Assembly: GCA_030531305.1 (NCBI GenBank)
Contig: JAUNNT010000014.1
Coordinates: 1-39,738 of the forward strand
Length of the DNA: 39,738 bases
Reading direction: 5' to 3'
DNA from: Akkermansia sp.
GTDB lineage: Bacteria; Verrucomicrobiota; Verrucomicrobiia; Verrucomicrobiales; Akkermansiaceae
The position numbers and the translations under genes were made by a program. Below the pieces are notes generated by a model, which saw nothing but the letters and a program-made list of their open reading frames with translations, did not search any database and was not told where the DNA came from. Positions within the stretch are counted from its first letter, which is position 1. Every line of letters starts with the position of its first letter. Of this stretch, positions 25,579-36,138 are shown one piece after another.

Positions 25579-26217
25579 ATGGCAGCCCAGAGTCCCCGAC
25601 CGGAGAACCGAGCGGTAGAAGCCGCGCGTACGGGTGTCCTGCAGCGCACGCTGACAGGTGTGGGCGGGGTGCGCCTGATAGAGATGGAGGGTGTGGAGTA
25701 TCCGGAGCGTGTGCTGCGGGTGCGGCCCGGGTATGAGAGGCGGAGCGGGGAGGCGTACCGGGAGGTCCCGGCGTGGGGCATCAGCACGCGGCATGCGGCG
25801 CGGTTGCTGGGGTGCAGCGATTCTGCGGCGCGGGAATACCTGCACCGGCACCATGTGAGGTTCCGCGTGGTGGCGGTGCCGGGGCGTCCGTACTGCAACT
25901 ACTGGGAGAGGACGGCGGTGCAGGCGCTGGTGAAGGAGCGCGGGGAGATTGTGAAAGGGCAGCCGGAGCGGCTGATGGGGCTGGACGAGGCGCTGGCGGT
26001 GCTGGGGGTGAAACGCAGCACGCTGCAGCGGTATGTCCAGAGCGGGATGCTGCGGCAGGTGAAGCTGCGCCAGCTCACGGGACGCGGGTTGAAGGAGCGC
26101 GTGTACTTCCTGCCGGGGCAGGTGCGCGCGCTGGCGGGGCATCTGCGCGCCTTGCGCGCGCGGGAGGCGGAGCTGCGCGCGCGGCGCGACCGCCTTAAAC
26201 ATACTTGCGGTCCTTGA
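25579..26217 (+). CDS. Putative DNA-binding protein with two excisionase/MerR-like HTH domains
   Basis: A 212-residue basic protein. Two segments look like HTH_17/excisionase-type winged helices: about residues 67-115 (ISTRHAARLLGCSDSAAREYL) and about 133-190 (LDEALAVLGVKRSTLQRYVQSG), each followed by a strand-turn that could be a wing. An N-terminal 60-residue stretch is unassigned. The C terminus is an Arg/Glu/Ala-rich, probably coiled helix. Codon use favours GGG and CGG, unlike neighbours that prefer GGC and CGC, which hints at a foreign origin. No Shine-Dalgarno is seen. It converges on ruvC and overlaps it by 23 bases. The coding call rests on composition and the HTH patterns. Confidence 0.65.
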   Translation: MAAQSPRPENRAVEAARTGVLQRTLTGVGGVRLIEMEGVEYPERVLRVRPGYERRSGEAYREVPAWGISTRHAARLLGCSDSAAREYLHRHHVRFRVVAVPGRPYCNYWERTAVQALVKERGEIVKGQPERLMGLDEALAVLGVKRSTLQRYVQSGMLRQVKLRQLTGRGLKERVYFLPGQVRALAGHLRALRAREAELRARRDRLKHTCGP

Positions 26218-26701
26218 ACAGGTGCGCGCGCAGCGGGTCCGTGGCCGCCAGGTGGGAATAGCCGATGGCCAGCGCGTCCGCGGCATCCGGCGCGGGCGTT
26301 TCGCTCAGCCCGAGCAGGGCGCGCATCATGAAGGCCACCTGCTGTTTGGCGGCGCCGCCGCGGCCCACGGTGGCAAGCTTCACGCAGGACGGCGGGTACT
26401 CCATGATGCGCAGGCCGTTCTTGGCGGCGGCCAGCACGGTGGCGGCGCGGGCGGAGCCCATGGAGATGGCCGTGCGGTGGGATTGCACGTAGATGATGCC
26501 CTCGATGGCCAGCTCGTCCGGCCGCCATTGGTCGATGAGCTTGCAGACGTGCTCGTGGATGGCGAGCAGGCAGGCGCTCTGCGGCAGTTTCTGCGGCAGG
26601 GAGAGCGTGCCGTAGTCCAGCGCGCGCGGGGCGCGGAAATCCCCCTCCAGCACGGCGTAGCCCGTGTTGCGGATGGCGGGGTCTATGCTCACGACGCGCA
26701 C
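26195..26701 (-). CDS. ruvC: Crossover junction endodeoxyribonuclease RuvC
   Basis: A 168-residue Holliday-junction resolvase that cuts branched DNA with RuvAB. The RNase-H-like acidic residues are present: D7 in SIDPAIRNTGY, Glu in LAIEGIIY (about 69), and Asp residues in PDAADALAIGY near residue 145. The start is GTG at 26701 (reads MRVVSID). Length is typical. It is the third gene of an MBL-helicase-ruvC run, 28 bases after the helicase gene. ruvA and ruvB are not nearby. Its 3' end overlaps the convergent double-HTH gene. Confidence 0.92.
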   Translation of the reverse strand: MRVVSIDPAIRNTGYAVLEGDFRAPRALDYGTLSLPQKLPQSACLLAIHEHVCKLIDQWRPDELAIEGIIYVQSHRTAISMGSARAATVLAAAKNGLRIMEYPPSCVKLATVGRGGAAKQQVAFMMRALLGLSETPAPDAADALAIGYSHLAATDPLRAHLFKDRKYV

Positions 26702-26729
26702 GGGAGGGGCAGGGGGGTGAATGGAAAAA

Positions 26730-27926
26730 TCAGCGGCGGCGCTTCATGGCCGGACGCGGCTTGCGCAGCGGTCGCACGGGCGAGTCGTCCAGCAGCGCCG
26801 TGTACACGTACGGGAAGCCCTCCAGCTTGCGGCGCTCCACCTTCTGGTTGATGAAGCACTCCACGCTCTTGGCGAAGTCCAGCTCGTCCGCGGTCAGCAG
26901 GGTGAAGGCATCGCCGGTGTTCTCGGCGCGGCCGGTGCGGCCGATGCGGTGCACGTAGTCCTCCGGGTTCTCCGGCACGCGGTAGTTGATGACGTGTGTG
27001 ACGCCGTTGATATCGATGCCGCGGGCGGCCACGTCGGTTGCCACGAGGATGCGGTATTTGTCCTCCTTGAAGCCCTTGAGGCTGGCCATGCGCTCCTTCT
27101 GGGGGATGTCGGAGTGCATGACGGTGACCTCGCTCTCCCAGCCGTTGCGGCGGAGCATGGCGCCGACGGTGTCGGCCTCCTTGCGGGTGCGGGTGAAGAT
27201 CATGAGGTTCTCAAAGTTGGTGGCCTTGATGAGGGCGAGCAGCAGCTCGTCGCGCTGGTCCATGCCCACGGGGTAGAACGCGTGGGAGATGGTGGCGGCC
27301 ACCTCGCGCCGCGCGATGGCGATCTCCTGCGGGTCCGTGAGGCACCACTTGGCAAATCCCTGCAGAATCTGCGGCATGGTGGCGGAGAAGAACAGCGTCT
27401 GCCGACCCTCCCACGGGCACAGGTTCACTATCTTGCGAACGATGGGCAGGAAGCCCATGTCGGTCATGCGGTCAACCTCGTCCAGCACCAGGGTTTTCAC
27501 TTCCTTGAACTTCATGTTGCCGCGGTAGAAGTGGTCCACCAGGCGGCCGGGGGTGGCCACCACCACATCGCACCCCTTCTTCAATTCGTCGGTCTGCTGG
27601 CCGTATCCCACGCCGCCGTAGAGCAGGCCCACGGTGATGTCCGTGTGCGCGGCGTAGGTGCGGAAGGCCTCCGCCAGCTGGTCCGCCAGCTCGCGCGTGG
27701 GCTCCAGCACCAGCACCTGCGGCTGCCCGGTGTGGGTCATCTTGGTGAGAAGCGGCAGCGCGAACGCCGCGGATTTGCCCGTGCCGGTCTGGGACGCGCC
27801 GATGACGTCCTTGCCTTGCAGCACGTAGGGGATGGCCTGCTCCTGAATGGGAGTGGGGTTTTCATAGCCGCAGTCCTTCACGGCTTCCAGGATGGGGGCG
27901 GAGAGCCCCAGTTCTTCGAATGTCAT
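26730..27926 (-). CDS. DEAD-box ATP-dependent RNA helicase (RhlE-like)
   Basis: A 398-residue RNA helicase. The motifs in order are the Q motif (NPTPIQEQAIP), motif I (SQTGTGKS), Ia (PTRELA), Ib (TPGRL), II (DEVD, a variant of DEAD), III (SAT), IV/V (ATDVAARGID) and VI (HRIGRTGR). The short basic C-terminal tail (KPRPAMKRRR) is typical of RhlE-type proteins that act in ribosome assembly or mRNA decay. The exact substrate cannot be told. It starts 25 bases after the MBL gene, with no Shine-Dalgarno. Confidence 0.94.
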   Translation of the reverse strand: MTFEELGLSAPILEAVKDCGYENPTPIQEQAIPYVLQGKDVIGASQTGTGKSAAFALPLLTKMTHTGQPQVLVLEPTRELADQLAEAFRTYAAHTDITVGLLYGGVGYGQQTDELKKGCDVVVATPGRLVDHFYRGNMKFKEVKTLVLDEVDRMTDMGFLPIVRKIVNLCPWEGRQTLFFSATMPQILQGFAKWCLTDPQEIAIARREVAATISHAFYPVGMDQRDELLLALIKATNFENLMIFTRTRKEADTVGAMLRRNGWESEVTVMHSDIPQKERMASLKGFKEDKYRILVATDVAARGIDINGVTHVINYRVPENPEDYVHRIGRTGRAENTGDAFTLLTADELDFAKSVECFINQKVERRKLEGFPYVYTALLDDSPVRPLRKPRPAMKRRR

Positions 27927-27951
27927 GGTCTTGTTCTAGGTAAGTGGTTGT

Positions 27952-28581
27952 TCAGGTGAGGTAGGGGTTGTTGAGCAGCTCCTCCTGCAGGGTGGTGGCG
28001 GGGCCGTGCCCGCTCATGATTTGCGTTTCCGGCGGCAGCGGCATGATTTTCTCGCGGATGCCCGCCAGCAGCCGCGCCTGGCTCCCCTCCGGGAAATCCG
28101 TGCGCCCTATCGAACCCGCGAAGACGATGTCGCCCACGAACAGCACGCCGTGCTCCTCCAGGTAATACGCCGCGCCGTCCGACGAGTGTCCCGGTATGGC
28201 CAGGGCGTGCCAGCGCTCGCCTCCCCAGTCGCCGCTTGCGCCGCCGCGCCCGAAGGCGTCGTCCACGCGGTACGGCTCCACGGGCGGGATTCCCCAGCCG
28301 CGGGCGGTTTCCTGCAGGGTGAGCAGGCTGCTGTACGGGAACACCGCGTGGATGCGGCAGCCCGTGGCCTCCTGCAGCCGAGCCGCATCCTGCACGTGGT
28401 CGAAGTGCTGGTGCGTGAGCAGCAGGTGCGTGATTTCACGCCCATGCGGCACGCGCGTCCGCGCCCAGTCGGCGAAGCCGAGCGGCGCGTCCACCGCCAC
28501 GCAGCCCTCCGCCGTTTCCAGCAGATAGCCGTTGCAGGCAACGGGCCCGCCCGTGTACACATGGATTTTCACGCGCGACAT
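27952..28581 (-). CDS. MBL-fold metallo-hydrolase (glyoxalase II-like)
   Basis: A 209-residue metal-dependent hydrolase. The two-metal site is laid out as in hydroxyacylglutathione-hydrolase-like members: THQHFDH (HxHxDH), PGHSSDG (His), FVGDIVFAGSIGRTDF (bridging Asp) and SGHGPATT (last His). The protein is cytosolic and the substrate is a thioester or similar ester, not known. The start at 28581 (reads MSRVKIHV) is chosen over an ATG four codons upstream because the conserved fold begins there; either is possible. It is the first gene before the helicase and ruvC, and no promoter was assigned. Confidence 0.88.
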   Translation of the reverse strand: MSRVKIHVYTGGPVACNGYLLETAEGCVAVDAPLGFADWARTRVPHGREITHLLLTHQHFDHVQDAARLQEATGCRIHAVFPYSSLLTLQETARGWGIPPVEPYRVDDAFGRGGASGDWGGERWHALAIPGHSSDGAAYYLEEHGVLFVGDIVFAGSIGRTDFPEGSQARLLAGIREKIMPLPPETQIMSGHGPATTLQEELLNNPYLT

Positions 28582-28639
28582 GATACCACGCATCCCCGTT
28601 CCTGGCGAGCCTTATTTGCCACTTTCCGCGGCAGCGGCG

Positions 28640-28797
28640 AGCCAATGCATATGTGTTCCAAAGCGTTGGCGTGTATCCACCCCGCGCGGGGCGGGGTTAT
28701 GTGGTGAGATATATCGGGCGTGGTTATCCCCACGCCTTACGGCGTGGGCTGGAAAAGGTTGTCGCCGCCAAGGCGGCTCAAAATTTGGCGCGCTCCG
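28640..28797 (-). repeat. Multi-hairpin intergenic repeat (copy R2, inverted)
   Basis: On the minus strand this copy is nearly identical to R1 (6143-6300) from the CCGCC-TT-GGCGG palindrome through the GTAA-loop hairpin (CCCACGCC/GGCGTGGG) to the CCCCGC/GCGGGG hairpin and ACACGCCAACGC. With R3 (28874-29042) it forms a large inverted repeat around a spacer of about 75 bases. The gap between the MBL gene and trpB (28582-29181) otherwise holds only the trpB promoter. Confidence 0.85.
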
Positions 28798-28873
28798 CAC
28801 GCGGGAACACACATTTTATCTGGCTTCGCGCCGCTCCTGTCTCGGCGTAGCTTCAGCGAAGACGGAAGGCGCG

Positions 28874-29042
28874 CTATATTGAGCCGCCTTGGCGGCGACA
28901 ACTTTTTCCAGCCTCGGGCGTAAGCCCGGGGGGTGTCCCCCTTCGCACTTACAACTAACGCAACCCCGCCTTGCGCGGGGTGGATTAGCGCCAACGCCCG
29001 CTTACTAACCGCGCTCGTTGCCGCCAATCATTGCATACTAAC
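28874..29042 (+). repeat. Multi-hairpin intergenic repeat (copy R3)
   Basis: This copy has the same plan as R1 and R2, but the GTAA-loop hairpin has a different stem (CCTCGGGC/GCCCGGGG instead of CCCACGCC/GGCGTGGG) that still pairs fully. The middle is diverged, the CCCCGC/GCGGGG hairpin is kept, and the tail (CCAACGCCCGCTTACTAACC and onward) is the best-preserved tail copy. Confidence 0.85.
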
Positions 29043-29105
29043 CCGCCCTTCCAAAAAACTTTGGAGCACTCCCGTGTGTAATCCCATTATGCCGTGGACA
29101 GCGTA

Positions 29106-29135
29106 TTGACAGCCCCGTGTGCGTTGTGGTAGCAT
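29106..29135 (+). promoter_or_regulatory. trpB promoter
   Basis: TTGACA (29106-29111), 18 bases, TAGCAT (29130-29135). The leader of about 40 bases contains a GC-rich CCGCGC...GCGCGG hairpin. No leader peptide with tandem Trp codons is seen. Confidence 0.7.
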
Positions 29136-29181
29136 ACCGCGCCTTCCCGCGCGGCGGGGGGCATCCACCATATCAAGCACC

Positions 29182-30417
<1,236 letters not shown>

Positions 30418-30423
30418 GCGCCG

Positions 30424-30452
30424 CTCCTACAGTTTTCCTAATGCTGTAGGAG
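30424..30452. promoter_or_regulatory. Palindrome after trpB, inverted copy of the small-RNA promoter palindrome
   Basis: CTACAG-N11-CTGTAG (30427-30449, extended to 9 pairs) is, on the opposite strand, almost base for base the palindrome at 30581-30603, including the 11-base centre. No U run follows, so it is a poor terminator. A shared protein-binding site is more likely. Confidence 0.55.
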
Positions 30453-30576
30453 ACGTGGCGTTGTTACTCCCTGATATGGCGGCAATTGGGATTTCGTGCA
30501 GTTTGCACGTCCGTTTCGGCCACCACCCGATAGGTGCGTGGAATCCAGATTTTTTGCGGATTTCGCAAAAAAAGGC

Positions 30577-30606
30577 TTGCCTACAGCATTAGGAATACTG
30601 TAGACT
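30577..30606 (+). promoter_or_regulatory. Promoter of small RNA A with overlapping palindromic operator
   Basis: An A-tract and AAAAAAGGC precede TTGCCT (30577-30582), an 18-base spacer and TAGACT (30601-30606). The spacer is filled by the palindrome CTACAG-N11-CTGTAG (30581-30603), which also touches both boxes. This is the usual geometry for a repressor site. The A-tract plus GGCTTGC is shared with the promoter at 36184. Confidence 0.65.
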
Positions 30607-30612
30607 GACGGT

Positions 30613-30737
30613 GCAGTTGGAAACAGCTGTAGGCGATCAATAGCGCCTTTTTCATGTGTGTGTTTGTGCTTTCAAGCTCGATAAGCGAGACCTTGTGAGC
30701 GATTGGAACCGTCCGGGGACGCCCCGGGCGGTTCTTT
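30613..30737 (+). ncRNA. Candidate structured small RNA A (paralogue of the one at 36219)
   Basis: A transcript of about 125 nt is predicted from its own promoter to a strong terminator. In order it holds hairpin 1 (GCAGTT/AGCTGT), hairpin 2 (GGCG/CGCC), an unpaired ATGTGTGTGTTTG, hairpin 3 (CTTTCAAG paired with CTTGTGAG) and a terminator hairpin. The candidate at 36219 has the same order and the same unpaired stretch. In hairpin 3 the 3' arm differs between the two (CTTGTGAG against CTTGAAAG) while pairing with the same 5' arm. A 14-codon ORF (30654-30698) reads MCVFVLSSSISETL. No known RNA family was recognised. Confidence 0.6.
30706..30737 (+). terminator. Terminator of small RNA A
   Basis: GAACCGTCCGGGG and CCCCGGGCGGTTC (13 pairs, loop ACG) then TTT. 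It could also serve the convergent trmO gene on the minus strand. It ends GGGCGGTTCTTT, as does the terminator at 36326. Confidence 0.85.
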
Positions 30738-30755
30738 GCATGGCGGGGCGTATGA

Positions 30756-30812
30756 GCGCCAACGTCCGCATACTAACCGCGCTTGTTGGCACCAATCATT
30801 GCATACCAACCG
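30756..30812 (+). repeat. Intergenic repeat, tail module alone
   Basis: CCAACGTCCGCATACTAACC through CCAATCATTGCATACCAACC matches the tail of R3 (28874-29042) with no head module, directly after the small-RNA terminator. Confidence 0.7.
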
Positions 30813-30827
30813 CCCATCCCCCACCAA

Positions 30828-31484
30828 TCATTTCGCCACCGCCACGCGCGTGACCGTCAGCACGTTTTCCTGCACGCGGAAGGCCACCTCTAGCGGGGAG
30901 AGGATGAGGTGGTACTCGCGGTCGGGGTCGTCCTGGTAGGCGGGGCGGGGGTCCTGCGCCAATACCTCCTGGAGTGCCTGCACCCATTCGGGCGTGGCTT
31001 GCGGGGGGAGGGCAGGGGGCAGCTGCACCTGCAGCGGCTCCCACGGCGTGGACGTGAACCCCTGCGCGGCGTCCGGTATGGAATCCGCATAGGGAATGTA
31101 CGGCTTGATGTCGTAGATGGGCGTGCCGTCCACCAGGTCCGCGCCGCTTACGCGCAGCACGGGGCCGGGCTCCACGGAAAGCAGCCTGACGGCGGAGAGG
31201 CCCAGCCCGTTGGGGCGGAAGGAGGAGCGTGTGGCGAAGACGCCGAGGCGCGTGTTGCCGCCGAGGCGCGGCGGGCGCACGGTGGGATGCCATTCGCTGC
31301 CGTTGCGGTCGAACTCCCAGATGAGCCAGAGGTGGGAGAAGGCGTCGATGCCGCGCACGCATTCCGGGTTGCGGTAGGCGGGCTCGAACACAATCTCCGC
31401 CACCACGTGCGGGGCGAGCCCCGGCTGGCGCGGCACGCCGAACTTTTCCGCAAAGGGCGAGCGGATGTGCGCGATGGGCTCCAT
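30828..31484 (-). CDS. trmO: tRNA (adenine37-N6)-methyltransferase, TrmO/TsaA family
   Basis: A 218-residue SAM-dependent enzyme that methylates t6A37 of some tRNAs. The N-terminal TsaA beta-barrel has HIRSPFAEKFGVPRQPG, FSHLWLIWEFD, PRLGG, FATRSSFRPNGLGLSAVRLL and DLVDGTPIYDIKPYIPYAD, all close to the family. The C-terminal extension is short compared with the roughly 235 residues of E. coli TrmO. The start at 31484 is fixed by the family N terminus (MEPIAHIRSPF) and by the TGATG overlap with the NUDIX gene. It is the last gene of nadE-rppH-trmO on the minus strand. Confidence 0.9.
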   Translation of the reverse strand: MEPIAHIRSPFAEKFGVPRQPGLAPHVVAEIVFEPAYRNPECVRGIDAFSHLWLIWEFDRNGSEWHPTVRPPRLGGNTRLGVFATRSSFRPNGLGLSAVRLLSVEPGPVLRVSGADLVDGTPIYDIKPYIPYADSIPDAAQGFTSTPWEPLQVQLPPALPPQATPEWVQALQEVLAQDPRPAYQDDPDREYHLILSPLEVAFRVQENVLTVTRVAVAK

Positions 31485-31948
31485 CACAGGCCGAAGAAGT
31501 CGTGCATGACCTGCTCGTACACGCCGCGCTTGAACGCGGGCAGGGAATCCAGGGAGAAATCTTGCGGCAGCACCCACTTGTAGGCGTGGAACTCCTGGCC
31601 GTCCAGCCAGGGCTCCGCCTGGTCGCTGTGCATGCGGCAGAGGAAGTAGTGCTGCTCCTGTCCGTCGTAGGGGATGCCGCGCTTGCGGAGCACGCGCTCG
31701 CGCTCCTTGGGCGGGTAGTCGTAGCGGTAGGGGCCGTGGGCCTCCACAATCTCGTACTCGTTGGGGCGGAAGCCCGTTTCCTCCATGCCCTCGCGGCAGG
31801 CGGCGGCGCGCGGCGTTTCGCCCTTCTTGATGCCGCCCTGCGGGAACTGCCAGGAGCCCTCCGGCTTCACGCGCTCGCAGACGAGCACCGTGCCGTCGGA
31901 GCGTTGGTAGATGATGGCTGCGTTGGGTCGGTATAATCCTCCGTTCAT
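31484..31948 (-). CDS. rppH: NUDIX hydrolase, RppH-like RNA 5'-pyrophosphohydrolase
   Basis: A 154-residue NUDIX enzyme. RppH removes pyrophosphate from mRNA 5' ends and so starts decay. The N-terminal YRPNAAIIYQ and SWQFPQGGI segments are RppH-specific. The NUDIX box is GGIKKGETPRAAACREGMEETGF-like (described: G-x5-E-x7-RE-x-x-EE-x-G), with Gly where a hydrophobic residue is usual after RE. The tail YKWVLPQDF also fits RppH. The ATG at 31948 lies 23 bases after the nadE stop, with a weak AAGAA before it. It could instead be a dinucleoside polyphosphate hydrolase, which RppH homologues also are. Confidence 0.85.
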   Translation of the reverse strand: MNGGLYRPNAAIIYQRSDGTVLVCERVKPEGSWQFPQGGIKKGETPRAAACREGMEETGFRPNEYEIVEAHGPYRYDYPPKERERVLRKRGIPYDGQEQHYFLCRMHSDQAEPWLDGQEFHAYKWVLPQDFSLDSLPAFKRGVYEQVMHDFFGL

Positions 31949-31971
31949 TTCTTGTTCGTAAGTTGGTGTGT

Positions 31972-33873
31972 TCACTCCTGCCAGACGGTGGGCGAGGCGT
32001 CGCTGGGCATGCAGAGCCCGCCGCGCGGGGAGAGCCCCACCGGGCCGGTCAGCGGGCCGTCCGGCGCGCAGCTGCGCTTGAACTGCTGGGTGAAGAAGCG
32101 CTTGATGAAAGTGCCGATGGTGTGCTCGATCACGTCCTCCGCGAACACGCCTTGGAACGCGTGGTGCGCCAGCGCGCGCAGCTTCTCCGTACCCGCGCCG
32201 TTGTGCAGGAAGTGGTAGAGCAGGAAATCGTGGATGTCGTACGGCCCCAGGATGTCCTCCGTCTTCTGCTCCATGGTGCCGTCGTCCGCGGGCGGCAGCA
32301 GCTCCGGGCTCACGGGCGTGTCCAGGATATCCTGCAGCACCGCCGCCAGCTTGGCGTCCGCGTGCGCGGCCTCGTGGGCGATGAGCGAGCGGATGAGTGT
32401 CTTGGGCACGGATGCGTTCACGGCGTACATGCTCATGTGGTCGCCGTTGTAGGTGCACCAGCCGAGCGCCAGCTCGGAGAGGTCGCCTGTGCCGACGAGC
32501 AGGCCGCCCTTGAGGTTGGCGAGGTTCATGAGGATGGCGGTGCGCTCGCGTGCCTGCACATTCTCATAGGTGTTGGTGCGCTGGGCGGGGTCGAAGCCGA
32601 TGTCTTTGAAGTGCTGCATGCAGGCGGGCTTGATGTCCACCTCCTTGAATTCGGCACCGGTGAGCTTGATGAGCTGGACGGCGTTGTTGTAGGTGCGGCC
32701 GGTGGTGCCGAATCCCGGCATGGTGAGCGCGAGGATGCTGCTAGCGGGCATGCCGAGGCGCTTGCAGGCGCGCACGCACACCAGCATGGCGAGCGTGCTG
32801 TCCAGCCCGCCGGATACCCCCAGCACCAGCGCCTTGGCGTGGATTTGCTCCATGCGGCGCGCCAGCCCCGCGGCCTGGATGTTCAGCACATCCTCGCAGT
32901 ACTCCGCTTCCTCTTCCTTGTGCGGCAGGAACGGGTGCGTGGGTAGGTGCGCGTGCCGCAGGTCGCATGCGTCGCTGAACTCCAGCGCGTCCACCACCTC
33001 GCAGCCGCTATCCGCAAGCCGGGTCGCGGAATCGTTGAACGAGCTTTCCGCGCGGCGCAGCACGCCGATGCGCTCCATGTCGATATCCGCATACACGATG
33101 CCGCCCTCGCGCGAGAAGCGCTCGCTCTCGGCCACCACCTCGCCGCAGTCGGCAATGATGGCGTGGCCGCCGTACACGGCATCCTGCGAGCTCTCGCCCA
33201 CCCCGGCGTTGGCCATCACGTAGGCCGCCACGCACTGCTCGCTCTGGCGCGCCACCATGCGGCGGCGCAGCGCGGCCTTGCCGGCCTGCTCAATGCTGGC
33301 GGCGGGGTTGAGAATGACGCGCGCGCCCAGCAGGGCGAGCCTGTTGCTCGGCGGCGTCACGCTCCAAAGGTCCTCGCAAATCTCGATGCCGAAGGCAAGC
33401 CCGCCTTCCGCGTCTGCGAAAATCAAATCGGTGCCCAGCGGCACGCCGCCCATGTCGTGCATCGTCCCGTCCGCGGGTTGGAACCATCTGCGCTCGCCGT
33501 GCCCGCGGTAGTTGGGCAGCACGCTCTTGGGCACGAATCCGTGCACCTCGCCGTGCTGCACCACCGCCGCCACGTTGTACAGCGCCTCGCCCACCGCCAG
33601 CGGCAGACCCACGATGAACGCGCAATCCAGCTCCTCCGTCTGCTCCGCGAACGCCTGCAGGCCCTCGGCGGCGGCCTGAATCAATTGCGGCTGGAAGAAC
33701 AAATCCCCGCAGGTGGCACCGGTGATGCACAGCTCCGGGAACAGCGCCACATCCGCCTGCTCCGCGGCGGCCTCGTGCGCGCGCGCCACCAGCTCTTTCA
33801 CGTTGAACGGCACATCGGCCACCTTCACTTGAGGGGTCACCGCTGCTAGGCGGTAGTATCCATGCGTTTTCAT
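31972..33873 (-). CDS. nadE: Glutamine-dependent NAD+ synthase (intact)
   Basis: A 633-residue enzyme that amidates nicotinic acid adenine dinucleotide to NAD+ using glutamine and ATP. The N-terminal nitrilase-fold glutaminase (about 1-290) has its triad: Glu in FPELCITG (about 47), Lys in VPKSVLPNY and Cys in EICEDLW. The C-terminal synthetase (about 320-633) has the ATP loop SGGLDST and TGDLSELALGWCTYNGDHMSMY. The length suits the long bacterial NadE2 type. It is first in an operon with rppH-like and trmO genes, with a nearly leaderless promoter. Compare the degenerate paralogue at 18359-19813. Confidence 0.96.
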   Translation of the reverse strand: MKTHGYYRLAAVTPQVKVADVPFNVKELVARAHEAAAEQADVALFPELCITGATCGDLFFQPQLIQAAAEGLQAFAEQTEELDCAFIVGLPLAVGEALYNVAAVVQHGEVHGFVPKSVLPNYRGHGERRWFQPADGTMHDMGGVPLGTDLIFADAEGGLAFGIEICEDLWSVTPPSNRLALLGARVILNPAASIEQAGKAALRRRMVARQSEQCVAAYVMANAGVGESSQDAVYGGHAIIADCGEVVAESERFSREGGIVYADIDMERIGVLRRAESSFNDSATRLADSGCEVVDALEFSDACDLRHAHLPTHPFLPHKEEEAEYCEDVLNIQAAGLARRMEQIHAKALVLGVSGGLDSTLAMLVCVRACKRLGMPASSILALTMPGFGTTGRTYNNAVQLIKLTGAEFKEVDIKPACMQHFKDIGFDPAQRTNTYENVQARERTAILMNLANLKGGLLVGTGDLSELALGWCTYNGDHMSMYAVNASVPKTLIRSLIAHEAAHADAKLAAVLQDILDTPVSPELLPPADDGTMEQKTEDILGPYDIHDFLLYHFLHNGAGTEKLRALAHHAFQGVFAEDVIEHTIGTFIKRFFTQQFKRSCAPDGPLTGPVGLSPRGGLCMPSDASPTVWQE

Positions 33874-33885
33874 AACGGCGCCACT

Positions 33886-33913
33886 ATTCTGCCAAATGCC
33901 GCCGTTTTGTCAA
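33886..33913 (-). promoter_or_regulatory. nadE promoter
   Basis: On the minus strand TTGACA (33908-33913) and CAGAAT (33886-33891), 16 bases apart; the register of the -10 is not certain. The ATG at 33873 is 12 bases beyond it. Confidence 0.5.
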
Positions 33914-33993
33914 TCACATATCATCGTTTTCGCCAATGCGCCGCGCCTCTCCCCGTTTTCCGCACCTGTTTTTCACTTTCCTTAAAAAAATGC

Positions 33994-34022
33994 TGGAATT
34001 TTATACGCCGGACCACTATAAT
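33994..34022 (+). promoter_or_regulatory. ptsH promoter
   Basis: A consensus TATAAT (34017-34022), with only a weak -35 (TGGAAT, 33994-33999) 17 bases upstream. The leader is about 30 bases. Confidence 0.55.
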
Positions 34023-34056
34023 CGTTCCGTAGAAACTTCCTAAGTAGTAAACCGAC

Positions 34057-34323
34057 ATGATAACCAAGCAGCTTACAGTTCTCAACAAGCTCGGCATCCA
34101 TGCGCGTCCCGCCGCCCAGTTCGTCCGCGTGGCTTCCCGCTTCCAGGCGGGCGTCACCGTGGAGAAGGACGGCGAAACCGTGGACGGCAAGAGCATCATG
34201 GGCTTGATGATGCTGGCCATCGGCTGGGGTGCCGTTATCAACGTGACTGTGGAGGGTGCGGATGAGAATGAGGCGATGAAGGCTCTGGAAGATCTCATCA
34301 ACAGCAAGTTCGGCGAGGAGTAG
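34057..34323 (+). CDS. ptsH: Phosphocarrier protein HPr
   Basis: An 88-residue phosphocarrier of the phosphotransferase system. H15 in LGIHARPAA receives phosphate from EI, and S46 in GKSIMGLMML is the regulatory serine that HPr kinase can phosphorylate. It is followed after 49 bases by ptsI. No sugar-specific EII gene is present in the window, so the pair may serve regulation (PTS-Ntr-like, plausible given rpoN nearby) or EII proteins encoded elsewhere; this is inference. Confidence 0.95.
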   Translation: MITKQLTVLNKLGIHARPAAQFVRVASRFQAGVTVEKDGETVDGKSIMGLMMLAIGWGAVINVTVEGADENEAMKALEDLINSKFGEE

Positions 34324-34372
34324 GGAATTGCCCGCTTCACCGCGTTTGCCATGCGCCCCGCATCCACGTTCC

Positions 34373-36121
<1,749 letters not shown>

Positions 36122-36138
36122 GCTCCGGGTGCGGATTT

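Noticed and set aside
25338..25898. Minus-strand frame opposite the start of the double-HTH gene
   Set aside because: It has no recognisable domain and irregular composition, while the plus strand shows two HTH patterns.
28582..28640. Sigma-54 (-24/-12) promoter before the MBL operon
   Set aside because: A TGGCA is present but the GG to GC spacing is 12 bases instead of 10.
30424..30452. Ordinary intrinsic terminator for trpB
   Set aside because: The stem is good but no U run follows, and the same palindrome recurs inverted inside a promoter.
30654..30698. Leader peptide for transcription attenuation
   Set aside because: It has no runs of a single amino-acid codon, and its terminator is not followed by a co-oriented gene at this locus.
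30613..30737. 6S RNA, T-box or riboswitch identity for small RNA A
   Set aside because: There is no long closing stem with a central bubble (6S), no T-box sequence, and no downstream gene on the same strand.
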